A stretch of 47,702 nucleotides of DNA from CAYJHC01 sp964369805 (GTDB taxonomy: Bacteria > Bacillota > Clostridia > Peptostreptococcales > Anaerovoracaceae): assembly GCA_964369805.1 (NCBI GenBank), contig CAYJFM010000015.1:1-47702 (forward strand). The letters run 5' to 3'. The notes under the pieces were generated by a model. The model saw nothing but the letters and a program-made list of their open reading frames with translations, was not told the origin of the DNA and searched no databases. Position 1 is the stretch's first letter. Every line of letters begins with the position of its first letter. This document shows, piece after piece, positions 25,472 to 33,928 of the stretch. The position numbers were made by a program, and so were the translations under genes.

Positions 25472-26134
25472 ATGCTAAATGTTTTTGATATTGTTGGCCC
25501 TATTATGATTGGTCCTTCTAGTTCTCATACTGCTGGGGCCGTTAGAATTGGTAAATATGCCAGGTTAGTACTTGGAGACATGCCAGTTAAAGCTACTATT
25601 AATTTAAGTGGCTCTTTTGCTAAAACTTATAAAGGCCATGGCACAGATAGAGCTATAATCGCTGGCATTTTGGGTATGGATACGGATGATTCTAGAATTC
25701 CTGAGAGCTTGGTAATTGCTAAAAATGAGGGTCTTGCCTATACCTTCACCCCCTGTGAAATTGAAGGTGCACACCCAAACACTGCAGAAATTATTTTGGA
25801 AGCATGCAATGGAGACTCTATAACTTTGGAAGGTTCTTCTGTTGGTGGAGGTAATATTTTAATAAAAAAAATCAATGGAACTAAAGTTTCTATTGATGGC
25901 AAGTCTGACACTATTTTAATCACCCATTCCGATACCCCTGGTATGGTTGGTGTAGTCTCCAATCTTCTTGGCAGTTTTGATATTAATATCAATGGGTTTT
26001 CTTTATGTAGAGATCGAAAAGGTGGCAAGGCAATCATGACTATTGCTATCGATGGTCATATGAATGATGATATAAAAGAGCAAATTCTTAAAGAAGAGCA
26101 CATATATAATGCTACTTTACTTAAGGCTCTTTAA
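25472..26134 (+). CDS. sdaAB: L-serine dehydratase, beta subunit
   Basis: 220 residues. With the alpha subunit this forms the iron-sulfur L-serine dehydratase that turns L-serine into pyruvate and ammonia. Seen: the family signature IGPSSSHTAGAVRIG (about 12-26), a central GSFAKTYKGHGTDRAIIAG stretch, and a C-terminal ACT domain (about 148-220) starting ILITHSDTPGMVGVV, which in this family binds regulatory amino acid. The start has GAAAGGAGAC upstream (ribosome site 8 nt before ATG). It is followed after 32 nt by the alpha-subunit gene. The two-subunit, oxygen-sensitive form is typical of anaerobic Firmicutes that ferment amino acids. Confidence 0.95.
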   Translation: MLNVFDIVGPIMIGPSSSHTAGAVRIGKYARLVLGDMPVKATINLSGSFAKTYKGHGTDRAIIAGILGMDTDDSRIPESLVIAKNEGLAYTFTPCEIEGAHPNTAEIILEACNGDSITLEGSSVGGGNILIKKINGTKVSIDGKSDTILITHSDTPGMVGVVSNLLGSFDININGFSLCRDRKGGKAIMTIAIDGHMNDDIKEQILKEEHIYNATLLKAL

Positions 26135-26166
26135 GTTTATGAAATATAGAAAGGTGTTTAAATATT

Positions 26167-27048
26167 ATGAAATATGATTCAATTTCAAACCTTATTACGA
26201 AGGCAAGTGAGGAGAATATCCATTTTGGCAAGATGATATTAAAGGATCAAAGTAAGGTTCTGGAAATTTCTGAGGAAGAGCTTTATGAGTCAATGCTTAC
26301 TTCCTTGACTGTCATGAGGGAGTCAGCAAAGAAAGGTCTCGACAAAAACTTGAAATCAGTTAGTGGTCTTACTGGTGGTGATGCCTACAAAATGCATAAG
26401 GCAGTGGAGTCAGGTACAAATATTTGTGGCAAGGTTTTTGGCACTGCTATGGTTAATGCTATTGCAGTTTCTGAGACTAATGCCTGTATGGGAAAAATTG
26501 TGGCTGCTCCTACAGCAGGTAGCTGTGGCATTTTGCCCGCAGCTATTTTGGCAATTGCTGATGATAGGGCCATCTCTGATGAAGATCTGGTTTTAGCCTT
26601 ATTTTCTGCCTCTGCAATTGGTATAGTCATTGCTAATGTCGCTAGTATTTCTGGTGCTGAAGGTGGTTGCCAGGCAGAGTGCGGAACTGCCAGTGCAATG
26701 GCAGCAGTAGCCCTTGTTCAACTGTGTGGTGGCTCCCCTAACCAAATGGAACACGCCTGCGCTATAGCCATTAAAAATATTCTTGGTCTAGTTTGCGATC
26801 CTGTTGCTGGGCTTGTTGAGATTCCGTGTATTAAGCGAAATGCTGCTGGGGTTGCCAATGCCTTTGTAGCCGCTGAGCTTGCTCTTGCAGGCATTAAAAG
26901 TGCTATTCCTGCTGATGAGGTAATAATCGCAATGAAAAGAATAGGTGACACTATGTCCGTATCGCTCAAAGAAACTGCAGAAGGGGGACTTGCTGTAACT
27001 CCTACAGGAAAAGCTCTTTGCAAACACGTCTTTGGAGACTCAAACTAG
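26167..27048 (+). CDS. sdaAA: L-serine dehydratase, alpha subunit ([4Fe-4S])
   Basis: 293 residues, the standard length. It carries the conserved blocks of the catalytic subunit: SVSGLTGGDAYKM, APTAGSCGILPAA, EGGCQAECGTASAMAA and CDPVAGLVEIPCIKRNAAG. Cysteines in these segments ligate the oxygen-labile [4Fe-4S] cluster whose open iron site binds and dehydrates serine. AAAGGTG lies upstream of ATG 26167. Together with sdaAB it converts serine to pyruvate. It ends only 2 nt from the stop of the convergent thioesterase gene, with no hairpin between them, so the two messages probably overlap at their 3' ends. Confidence 0.96.
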   Translation: MKYDSISNLITKASEENIHFGKMILKDQSKVLEISEEELYESMLTSLTVMRESAKKGLDKNLKSVSGLTGGDAYKMHKAVESGTNICGKVFGTAMVNAIAVSETNACMGKIVAAPTAGSCGILPAAILAIADDRAISDEDLVLALFSASAIGIVIANVASISGAEGGCQAECGTASAMAAVALVQLCGGSPNQMEHACAIAIKNILGLVCDPVAGLVEIPCIKRNAAGVANAFVAAELALAGIKSAIPADEVIIAMKRIGDTMSVSLKETAEGGLAVTPTGKALCKHVFGDSN

Positions 27049-27050
27049 TA

Positions 27051-27485
27051 TTAATATTCCTTGTTTAGAGGAATAAAAGTAGCACTTCCTGTCGCAACAA
27101 CTTTACCTGTAGCCTTGCTCAAAGCCTTTCCCCTCACCCTAATTAGTTTCCTTCCAAAATGCACCATCTCAGATTCAAATAAATACTCTTCTTCTACCAA
27201 CGGTCTTATGTAATTAACACTTATTTCGACTGTGCTAATCTGCATACTTTTATTGTATGCGACTGATGTTAATCCCATTGAAAGATCAAACATAGCCGCA
27301 ATAGCCCCTCCATGCATCTCTCCCCTAACATTCTTCTCCCACTCTTTCATTTTGTAGCCTAAGGTTACTATTCCCTTATCTTCATCACAGCTTATCAGCT
27401 CTGGTTCCATCATTGCGTTCATCCTTTCCTTATGGCTGTTTGCAATCTTATCTATTAATCTTTCCATTCTTTTTTCTAAGTTCAT
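27051..27485 (-). CDS. PaaI-type hotdog-fold thioesterase
   Basis: 144 residues with the single hotdog domain of PaaI/YdiI-type acyl-CoA thioesterases: the signature GEMHGGAIAAMFDLSMGL (central helix with Gly-Gly and the acidic residue of the active site), followed by STVEISVNYIRPLVEEEYLF and a C-terminal KVVATGSATFIP strand. Members hydrolyse acyl-CoA or aryl-CoA thioesters in the cytoplasm; the substrate is not predictable. I chose ATG 27485, which has AAAGGTAAC before it and matches the family's N-terminus; a frame reaching 27554 adds 23 residues with no homology look. It stands alone on the minus strand and converges with sdaAA. Confidence 0.88.
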   Translation of the reverse strand: MNLEKRMERLIDKIANSHKERMNAMMEPELISCDEDKGIVTLGYKMKEWEKNVRGEMHGGAIAAMFDLSMGLTSVAYNKSMQISTVEISVNYIRPLVEEEYLFESEMVHFGRKLIRVRGKALSKATGKVVATGSATFIPLNKEY

Positions 27486-27867
27486 TATGTTACCTTTAAC
27501 TTCCTTTCCACTTGTAGCTGCCAAGCACGTATAAGTCTTAAAATGCAAGTGCATTAACCTTTATTATAATACATTTCATTTTATCACATTTCATTCTCTC
27601 TTTGAATTTCACTATATATAAAGTGAAATTTATCCGCAAAGAAGTTTATTTTTTGTAGTTTCTGTGTAGAAATACAGTATATAAATTATACACTGTTGCA
27701 AATTTTCTTCAAATAATGTATAAAAGAGTGTAGAAGTACTCCCTATCTGATATTATTGTGAATTTCTCAAAAAATCACTCCTGTATCACAGTAGGGGTAG
27801 ATACTTTAATTGAAAGAAGATAACAGGTTTATCCTGTAGTTACAAAGTGAAGAAAGGAGGGCACTTA
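27486..27867. other. gene-free stretch between the thioesterase and PHP genes
   Basis: Holds a 9-bp inverted repeat AATTTCACT/AGTGAAATT with an 8-nt loop (27605-27630) close to the thioesterase start, the PHP promoter (27696-27724), an ACAGG-TTTAT-CCTGT dyad just before the PHP ribosome site, and a leader of about 135 nt. No small gene with a good start was found. Confidence 0.5.
27696..27724 (+). promoter_or_regulatory. promoter for the PHP gene
   Basis: TTGCAA (27696-27701), 17-nt spacer, TATAAA (27719-27724). The predicted start gives a leader of about 135 nt before the TTG start codon at 27868, long enough for regulation, but I recognise no known riboswitch. Confidence 0.5.
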
Positions 27868-28731
27868 TTGAAATTCGATTTACATTGTCACACTAAAGAA
27901 GGTTCGATAGATTCAAAAATCGGAATAGTAGAATACGCACATATACTTAAACGCAGCGGTTTCGCTGGCATGATGGTAACAGATCACGACTCATATAAGG
28001 GTTACTCTTACTGGAAAGAATTTGTAGCTCCTTATCAAGAAAGTGAGTGTTCTTTAAGAGATCACACTTTATCACTGGATTTCGTGAGATATCACTGGGC
28101 TAAAGATTTCGTTGTGCTTAAAGGCATAGAATATGATACTAAAGACGCTGGGCATTTTCTAGTTATTATGCCTGACGGGGTTGATTTGAAAGTATTACAA
28201 ATTAGAGGGATGCCAGTGAAGAGCTTAATCAAACTTGTCCACAAATTTGGTGGCATATTAGGACCAGCACATCCATATGGAGTAAAATCTTCAAGTTTTA
28301 TGTTTTTTAAAACAATTACAAGAAACCCCGAAATACTGACTGAAATGGACTTCTTAGAAGGGTTCAATACATGTGAATCAAAAGAATCAAATGAACTTGC
28401 TGTGAAATTAGGAGAAGCTTATAACCTTCCAATGGTTGGCGGATCTGACTCTCACGCTAGTAAGTATGTTGGAAAGGGCTATACAATATTTTTCGATGAA
28501 ATAAAATGTAACAATGATTTAATCCTAGCTATTAAGCAGAACAGGATTAAAGGCTTTGGAGGAAAAGAGCGAAAAGAAACGCTGAAAGGAAGACTTAAAA
28601 TGTCTCCACCAGCAATAGTTGCTTTCAAAACATATAATCGAGGACTAGGTGCTTTATTTACACCTTATAGAAATCGTATGGCACGTAAGTTAATGGTGAA
28701 TGACAACAAGGCAGTTACATCTCAGGCATGA
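27868..28731 (+). CDS. PHP-domain phosphoesterase
   Basis: 287 residues. The PHP metal-site motifs are all visible: His6-Cys-His8 in FDLHCHT, TDHDS (38-42) with Asp39-His40, a Glu in GIEYD, His in GPAHPYG and the C-terminal GGSDSHA. Such proteins hydrolyse phosphoesters (3',5' nucleotide bisphosphates, histidinol phosphate or short oligonucleotides) with two or three metals; this stand-alone form cannot be assigned to one substrate. The start is TTG at 27868, with AAAGGAGG 7 nt before it; a GTG at 27847 lies in the same frame but would put the ribosome site inside the gene. The last 45 residues are basic and outside the PHP fold. A strong terminator follows. Confidence 0.85.
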   Translation: MKFDLHCHTKEGSIDSKIGIVEYAHILKRSGFAGMMVTDHDSYKGYSYWKEFVAPYQESECSLRDHTLSLDFVRYHWAKDFVVLKGIEYDTKDAGHFLVIMPDGVDLKVLQIRGMPVKSLIKLVHKFGGILGPAHPYGVKSSSFMFFKTITRNPEILTEMDFLEGFNTCESKESNELAVKLGEAYNLPMVGGSDSHASKYVGKGYTIFFDEIKCNNDLILAIKQNRIKGFGGKERKETLKGRLKMSPPAIVAFKTYNRGLGALFTPYRNRMARKLMVNDNKAVTSQA

Positions 28732-28867
28732 TATACACTGTTTATCCAGAGTATATTTCGGCATCAAATAGGAAGCGGTTAATCTTTTTCATAAAGGTCT
28801 GGTAGTTATACCTTTGTAGAAAATTTTGTAACTTATCAAAGAGTAATGCCATATATTATAGATGGTC

Positions 28868-28898
28868 AAAAGGAGAGGTCTAAAACCTCTCCTTTTTT
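28868..28898 (+). terminator. terminator after the PHP gene, probably bidirectional
   Basis: Perfect 12-bp stem (28868-28879 with 28885-28896), 5-nt loop, T-run of six on the plus strand. On the minus strand it starts directly after the prmC stop codon and is followed by four Ts, so it can also end the rho-prmC transcript. Confidence 0.88.
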
Positions 28899-30846
28899 AT
28901 TTTCCAACATATTTGCAGAATACTGTTCTTTCTTTTTGTCCCAAGTCGAGTAAAACTTCGGCTTTTTCATAGCCCTCAGCTCCCTCAAAAAATTTCACGA
29001 TATCAGCCCCTTGGCCATGGCCAATTTCAAATACTACATAACCGCCAGGCATTAAATACTCGTGAGCCTCCGAAACAATTTGCCTATAAAAGTCAAGTCC
29101 TGACAATCCACCATCTAAAGCCATCATAGGCTCAAATGATTTCACCTCAGCCATTAGAGATTCTATTTCCTGCCTTGGAATATATGGTGGGTTCGAAATT
29201 ATCATATGGAATTTTTCTTCCACATTCTCAAACATATTCCCTTGAATAAATTGAATATTTGAACCTAGCTTTTCTTTGTTTTTTTCTGCAACCTCAAGAG
29301 CCGCCTCACTAAGGTCACTACCAACTACATAAATTCCACTAGTCCTTTGTTTCTCTACCTCAGCAGTCTCGGTCTTGTTAACTTCCCCTGGCGTAGAGTT
29401 CTCCGCTTTGCCTCCTATAACATTAATAAGGTCTGCACATCTCCTGTCTAGGGTTATTCCTATAACTCCACTTCCGCTGCAAAGGTCTAGGACTTTAATC
29501 TGAGTATCAATCCCTTTCTCATCTGCAAGCCTTCTTATTAATTCTTCCGCCTTTTCGACTACAACCTCGGTATCGAATCTAGGTATTAGCACATTCTCAT
29601 TAACAATGAAGGTTAAATCCATAAAATCTTGAGTTCCTGTAATATATTGCAAAGGAACCCCCTCCTTCTTTTTGTCAATAAGTTTGAAATATTCACTCAT
29701 AGTTTTAAAGCTAACTTTTTCCTTGCCTTTAAAATAAAGCTGTCCTTTCTCTACTTTCTTGAGGTAGCAATATAGCAATTCTGCTTGGTTTTTTGCTTCA
29801 TATGGTTCTATTCCAGCTTTTAATAGCCTTTCCTCACCATTTTTCACTAACAGTCTTACATTGTAGACTAGGTTTCCATTTTCATCGCAAAGGCCTTCAC
29901 CCATAGGTCCTTCTTCTCTCATTGCCGCCTTTATTGCAACAATAGCAACTTCTAAATGCTCTTCTCTAGGCTCGCTCGTTGTTATCTTTTGTAGTAAAAT
30001 TCCAGGAATGCTTAGGATTTTCACAACAATATTATCGCTTTTCCCAGCCCATCTTAAAAGCTCATATGCAATTCCAGCTATAACTGGCAATAGTACTATT
30101 CTTGATGCTATTCTGATTATCAAACTTGGCCACCCTAAAAATGAAAATAGAGTTAAACTTATCACTAGTACAAACATTAGGAAACTTGTCCCACAACGTG
30201 GGTGCAGTGTAGTGAAAGCCTTTGCATTCTCCACAGTAAGTTCTTTCCCATTTTCAAAGCAATGAATAGTTTTGTGCTCTGCTCCATGATATTTAAATAC
30301 ATTGTCTATTTCATCTAGTCTTGAAATCAGTAAAACATACACAACAAATAGTATTATCCTTACTACTCCTTCCACTAAATTAAGAAATATATCATTGTCC
30401 CATAAGTATGCAAACAAGGATACAGCTGCTGTTGGAAGTATCATGAAAACGCCTATACTAAAAGCTAGGGATAGTGCTACCGCAAAGTAAATCATAATAT
30501 TCCAAGCTTTTTCTTTTCCGAACTTCTTATTCATCCAAGCAGTTAGCTTATCATCTTCTACTGCCCCTTCTCCCTCATATTTTTCTAGTACATCAGCTGA
30601 ATGAGTAATTGTTTTAACACCTTCAACTAATGCCTGTCCAAATATACCAACTCCTCTTACAAAAGGAATCTTCATCCATTTTTTTGCGGAAGCAGCTGGT
30701 TTAATTCTCGCATAAAGAGACCCGTCTGGCATTCTCATGGTTAAAGCTGTTCTTTTTTCGCCCTTCATCATGATTCCATCCAGTACAGCTTGCCCCCCTA
30801 CTTTTGTTGGTTTTGCGTTTTTTATAAATATCTTCTTTAAATCCAT
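28897..30846 (-). CDS. prmC: DUF1385 (YqhQ-like) - PrmC release-factor methyltransferase fusion
   Basis: 649 residues combining two proteins that are usually adjacent. Residues 1-310 are a DUF1385 membrane protein: VGGQAVLDGIMMKG (16-29), about four membrane segments and the YHGAEHKTIHCFENG and HPRCGTSFL motifs. Residues about 320-649 are PrmC/HemK, which methylates the Gln of the GGQ motif in peptide chain release factors: PLQYITG, a LDLCSGSGVIGI SAM-binding motif and NPPYIPR, the catalytic NPPY. An extra hydrophilic insertion of about 30 residues (ENSTPGEVNKTETAEVEKQR) interrupts the methyltransferase after motif I. No stop or ribosome site separates the halves. It follows rho by 8 nt. prfA, often next, is not here; the order flips to the PHP gene. 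Confidence 0.88.
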   Translation of the reverse strand: MDLKKIFIKNAKPTKVGGQAVLDGIMMKGEKRTALTMRMPDGSLYARIKPAASAKKWMKIPFVRGVGIFGQALVEGVKTITHSADVLEKYEGEGAVEDDKLTAWMNKKFGKEKAWNIMIYFAVALSLAFSIGVFMILPTAAVSLFAYLWDNDIFLNLVEGVVRIILFVVYVLLISRLDEIDNVFKYHGAEHKTIHCFENGKELTVENAKAFTTLHPRCGTSFLMFVLVISLTLFSFLGWPSLIIRIASRIVLLPVIAGIAYELLRWAGKSDNIVVKILSIPGILLQKITTSEPREEHLEVAIVAIKAAMREEGPMGEGLCDENGNLVYNVRLLVKNGEERLLKAGIEPYEAKNQAELLYCYLKKVEKGQLYFKGKEKVSFKTMSEYFKLIDKKKEGVPLQYITGTQDFMDLTFIVNENVLIPRFDTEVVVEKAEELIRRLADEKGIDTQIKVLDLCSGSGVIGITLDRRCADLINVIGGKAENSTPGEVNKTETAEVEKQRTSGIYVVGSDLSEAALEVAEKNKEKLGSNIQFIQGNMFENVEEKFHMIISNPPYIPRQEIESLMAEVKSFEPMMALDGGLSGLDFYRQIVSEAHEYLMPGGYVVFEIGHGQGADIVKFFEGAEGYEKAEVLLDLGQKERTVFCKYVGK

Positions 30847-30854
30847 TTTCTATC

Positions 30855-32429
30855 CTATAGCTTTATCTTTGGTAAAATTCGTATAAACTCTTCATTGCTA
30901 GCTGTATGTGCTAAATGTGAAATAATAGTTTCTACAGCGTCCTGGTTTGATTCGTCTCCTAAGGATCGCCTCATATACCATACTGCTTCCTGCTCTTCTT
31001 TAGACATTAGTAAGTTCTCTTTTCTCGTTCCTGATTTATTTAAATTAATTGCAGGGAAAACTCTTTTTTCTGATAGCTTTCGATCTAGGTGAAGCTCCAT
31101 ATTCCCTGTCCCTTTAAACTCTTCAAAAATAACTTCATCCATTCTACTTCCTGTTTCTACCAGAGCCGTAGCAAGAATAGTAACACTTCCGCCTTCTTCA
31201 ATATTTCTTGCAGTACCAAAGAATTTTTTCGGTTTATGTAATGCCCCTGGATCAAATCCACCTGATAAGGTCCTCCCTGATGACGGCAAGACTAAGTTAT
31301 AAGCTCTTGCCAGCCTAGTAATACTGTCTAAAAGGATAACAACATCCTTACCCTGTTCTGCAAGCCTCTGCGCCCTGGACATAACCATCTCAGCTACCTT
31401 TACATGGTTTTGTGGTAATTCATCAAATGTTGAGTATATAACTTCCCCATCACCTCTTAAAGATCTCTTAATGTCAGTTACCTCTTCAGGCCTTTCATCT
31501 ATAAGCAAAATTATTAACTCTACTTCTGGATGATCTTCTTCTATTCTATTTGCTATTTCTTTTAGTAATGTGGTTTTACCAGCCTTTGGAGGTGCTACAA
31601 TAATCCCCCTTTGGCCTTTTCCAATAGGAGCCACTAAATCAATAAGTCTCATCGCAAGTTGCCTGCTGCTTTTCCCCAAAACAAATCTCTCTGTTGGGAA
31701 AATAGGAGTTAGGTTTTCAAAATTTCTTCTCCCTATTACAGTACTTGGTTCATCGCCATTGATAAGTTCTGGCATTGCGAGGCTACCAAATTTGTCTCCT
31801 GACTTTGCTTCTTTTACCCTTCCTTTTAGTTTGTCACCTGTCTTGAGTTTATATTTCTTTACAATTACTGGCGACACATAAATATCTGCTTCACTGCTCA
31901 TGAAGTTGTCAAACCTTAAAAATCCGAATCCGTTTTCAGCCAGTTCCAGAATACCTTCCACAACTCTCATTTTTTCAACAGGAGTAGGGGCTTCATTTTG
32001 ATGACCTTCATTTTGCGTATGGTGAGGATTTTCATTTTTATTATGATGTTCTTTTTTAATATAGCCTTCAGGCTTACTTCCCCTCGATGGTTCTATTCGC
32101 GCATCAGTCTTTGAATACTTTTTGGGCTGCCTCTCTTCTGGGCTTTGATAAGGCCTTGCTTGTGAGTTCACTGGTCTTTCAACTCTCTTTTCCGCAGGTT
32201 TTCCTACTCTCCTCATTGTGTTTTTCATGTCTGAATTTTCTGCTTGCACTATTTTTACTGGTTTTTCTTGCTTAATATTGCTTGTCTTCTGTTCTTTTTC
32301 CGTTAACCCAGATAAGATTGCCTCAATAAGTTCGGCCTTTTTTAACTTGTTAGCATTTTCTAATCCAACAGTTGATGCTATGACTCTAAGGTCAGCAACT
32401 TTCTTCTTACTTAAAGTTTTTTCATCCAT
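30855..32429 (-). CDS. rho: transcription termination factor Rho
   Basis: 524 residues, longer than E. coli Rho (419). Order: Rho N-terminal SAP-like helices (1-45), a disordered, highly charged insertion rich in Lys, Glu, Asn, Gln, Pro and His (about 46-155), the cold-shock-like primary RNA-binding domain (about 158-228), then the RecA-type ATPase with Walker A in APPKAGKTTLL (about 276-287), the GDEVIYSTFDE-like region, Walker B in VVILLDSITRLARAYN, and the Q/R loop region near GGFDPGALHKPKKFFG. It is a hexameric helicase that ends transcription and limits antisense RNA. ATG 32429 is followed by DEKTLSKKK. It is transcribed with the DUF1385-PrmC gene (8 nt gap). Confidence 0.96.
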   Translation of the reverse strand: MDEKTLSKKKVADLRVIASTVGLENANKLKKAELIEAILSGLTEKEQKTSNIKQEKPVKIVQAENSDMKNTMRRVGKPAEKRVERPVNSQARPYQSPEERQPKKYSKTDARIEPSRGSKPEGYIKKEHHNKNENPHHTQNEGHQNEAPTPVEKMRVVEGILELAENGFGFLRFDNFMSSEADIYVSPVIVKKYKLKTGDKLKGRVKEAKSGDKFGSLAMPELINGDEPSTVIGRRNFENLTPIFPTERFVLGKSSRQLAMRLIDLVAPIGKGQRGIIVAPPKAGKTTLLKEIANRIEEDHPEVELIILLIDERPEEVTDIKRSLRGDGEVIYSTFDELPQNHVKVAEMVMSRAQRLAEQGKDVVILLDSITRLARAYNLVLPSSGRTLSGGFDPGALHKPKKFFGTARNIEEGGSVTILATALVETGSRMDEVIFEEFKGTGNMELHLDRKLSEKRVFPAINLNKSGTRKENLLMSKEEQEAVWYMRRSLGDESNQDAVETIISHLAHTASNEEFIRILPKIKL

Positions 32430-32541
32430 TTATGGACACACTCCTTTTGTTTTTTCTATTTCAATATTTAATTTTTTGTATTTTGTTTGGGGAATTTAAG
32501 AATCTAATTCGAGTTTATCTGTATAATCCACGTATATTAAT

Positions 32542-32569
32542 ATAATATCATACTATAGTTTTTTTGCAA
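32542..32569 (-). promoter_or_regulatory. promoter for rho
   Basis: Minus strand: TTGCAA (32569-32564), 16-nt spacer, TATTAT (32547-32542). It leaves a leader of about 105 nt before the rho start, in a very AT-rich stretch. Rho genes are often autoregulated in the leader, but no specific element is recognisable here. Confidence 0.45.
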
Positions 32570-32626
32570 TGTCTGAACGCCTTTTTATTTCTATATTTGA
32601 GTAATTTTTCACTTTACAGTTTTCAT

Positions 32627-32655
32627 TTGTCATACTATTTTCATTTTGTTATAAT
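32627..32655 (+). promoter_or_regulatory. promoter for the Amidase_6 lipoprotein gene
   Basis: TTGTCA (32627-32632), 17-nt spacer, perfect TATAAT (32650-32655). It points to the gene starting at 32699 with a short leader of about 35 nt. Confidence 0.7.
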
Positions 32656-32698
32656 TAATGTACGTTCTTATTATAAATCGAATAATGAAAGGTAATTT

Positions 32699-33856
32699 AT
32701 GAAAAAGACTCTCCTTGTATTACTAATAGCCACCATGTCTACCCTCTTTTTATCTGGGTGTAACGCGCCCACGAAAGAAGGCTCAGAATCCGTTGTTGAA
32801 GAGAATACCCCGCATAGTTTTGGTTCTATTATTAATGGAGATGATTTAAATCCTGAGGCTACTGCTATTATTACTGATTATATGCAAACTTACTATAGAT
32901 CTATGGCCGAATTAGCAACAGAAGATATGACCCATTTTTTTGAAGATCCAAGTGGTGTTGAAGCTGCAATTAATCAGAATGCTCTAGAAGTGCTGATAGA
33001 AGCTAGATCCATGAGAGATGTTGATCTAACCCTTTCTGACTACGACTATGTACTTGATATTCAAAATGTTTCATCTGGTGGTACGTCTATGGAAGTATCT
33101 ATTTTAGAAAATAGCTCTATGAATTTTAATTTCATGGATGGTAAAGAAACAAATATATATAATATTGAAAATACCTTCAAGTTAGTGGAGATTGAAGGTG
33201 AATATAAAATAATTTCCCTTGATAAGGTACAAGACTTTTATGTTATGTTTACAAACAGCTATAGTGGCGGTGGTATAGCAGAACTTGAGTCACTAAAAGA
33301 AACCTATCTTGTTGAGCTAAATACTCAAACTTCTAATTGGAAAGAGGATAAGCTAGCTTTTGAAGAAGGCACTGGGTTTGAAGAAATTTCTACTGACTAT
33401 CCATATGATGGTTCTGCTGCTGCAGAATACTCTAACAGCTGGGTAGCTGAAGCAAATATAGATGCATGGGGCTACTATGACGGGAATAACTGTCAGAATT
33501 TTGCTTCCCAATCCATGGCAGTCTCTGGTATACCAGAGAATAGTGAGTGGAACACTGACCTAACCACATGGACTTGCGTACCACACTTTCAAGATTATAT
33601 AGCTAGTAATTCTAATTCTGGTATTGTTGGCACAGTCGACACCAATCTATTCTATGGTGAACCTGGTGATATCATCCACGTTGGTAGCCAGGCAGCTAAC
33701 AGTCATGCAGTAATTGTTAATGATGTCTACTTTGTAGATGGAGAAATTCAAGATATTATAGTTAATAGCAATACACTTGATATGTCTAACTTTCCAATTC
33801 AAGCATATGCCTACCCGCATATCTCATTGATTAAGATTCATGGTTATAATGATTGA
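32699..33856 (+). CDS. lipoprotein with C-terminal Amidase_6 (NlpC/P60-like) domain
   Basis: 385 residues. A signal peptide with lipobox LSGC (Cys21) puts it on the outside of the membrane. Residues about 40-215 form a domain of unknown type, then a domain (about 235-385) of the Amidase_6 / CHAP-like class: YDGSAAAEYSNSW at its start, NNCQNFASQSMAVSGIP with candidate catalytic Cys265, the GDIIHVGS turn and NSHAVIVND with candidate His336. Such domains are predicted cysteine amidases or endopeptidases acting on peptidoglycan. ATG 32699 has AAAGGTAA upstream. It is a single-gene unit with its own promoter and terminator. Confidence 0.85.
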   Translation: MKKTLLVLLIATMSTLFLSGCNAPTKEGSESVVEENTPHSFGSIINGDDLNPEATAIITDYMQTYYRSMAELATEDMTHFFEDPSGVEAAINQNALEVLIEARSMRDVDLTLSDYDYVLDIQNVSSGGTSMEVSILENSSMNFNFMDGKETNIYNIENTFKLVEIEGEYKIISLDKVQDFYVMFTNSYSGGGIAELESLKETYLVELNTQTSNWKEDKLAFEEGTGFEEISTDYPYDGSAAAEYSNSWVAEANIDAWGYYDGNNCQNFASQSMAVSGIPENSEWNTDLTTWTCVPHFQDYIASNSNSGIVGTVDTNLFYGEPGDIIHVGSQAANSHAVIVNDVYFVDGEIQDIIVNSNTLDMSNFPIQAYAYPHISLIKIHGYND

Positions 33857-33871
33857 TTTTATTATGGTAAT

Positions 33872-33910
33872 AAAAATCCTACCTTAGGTTTTCCGCGGTA
33901 GGATTTTTTT
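33872..33910 (+). terminator. bidirectional terminator between the lipoprotein and permease genes
   Basis: Perfect 12-bp stem (33872-33883 with 33897-33908), 13-nt loop, T-run on the plus strand and an A-run on its left that gives Ts on the minus strand. It lies between two convergent genes and can serve both. Confidence 0.88.
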
Positions 33911-33928
33911 CTTCTGGCTGAATAAATC

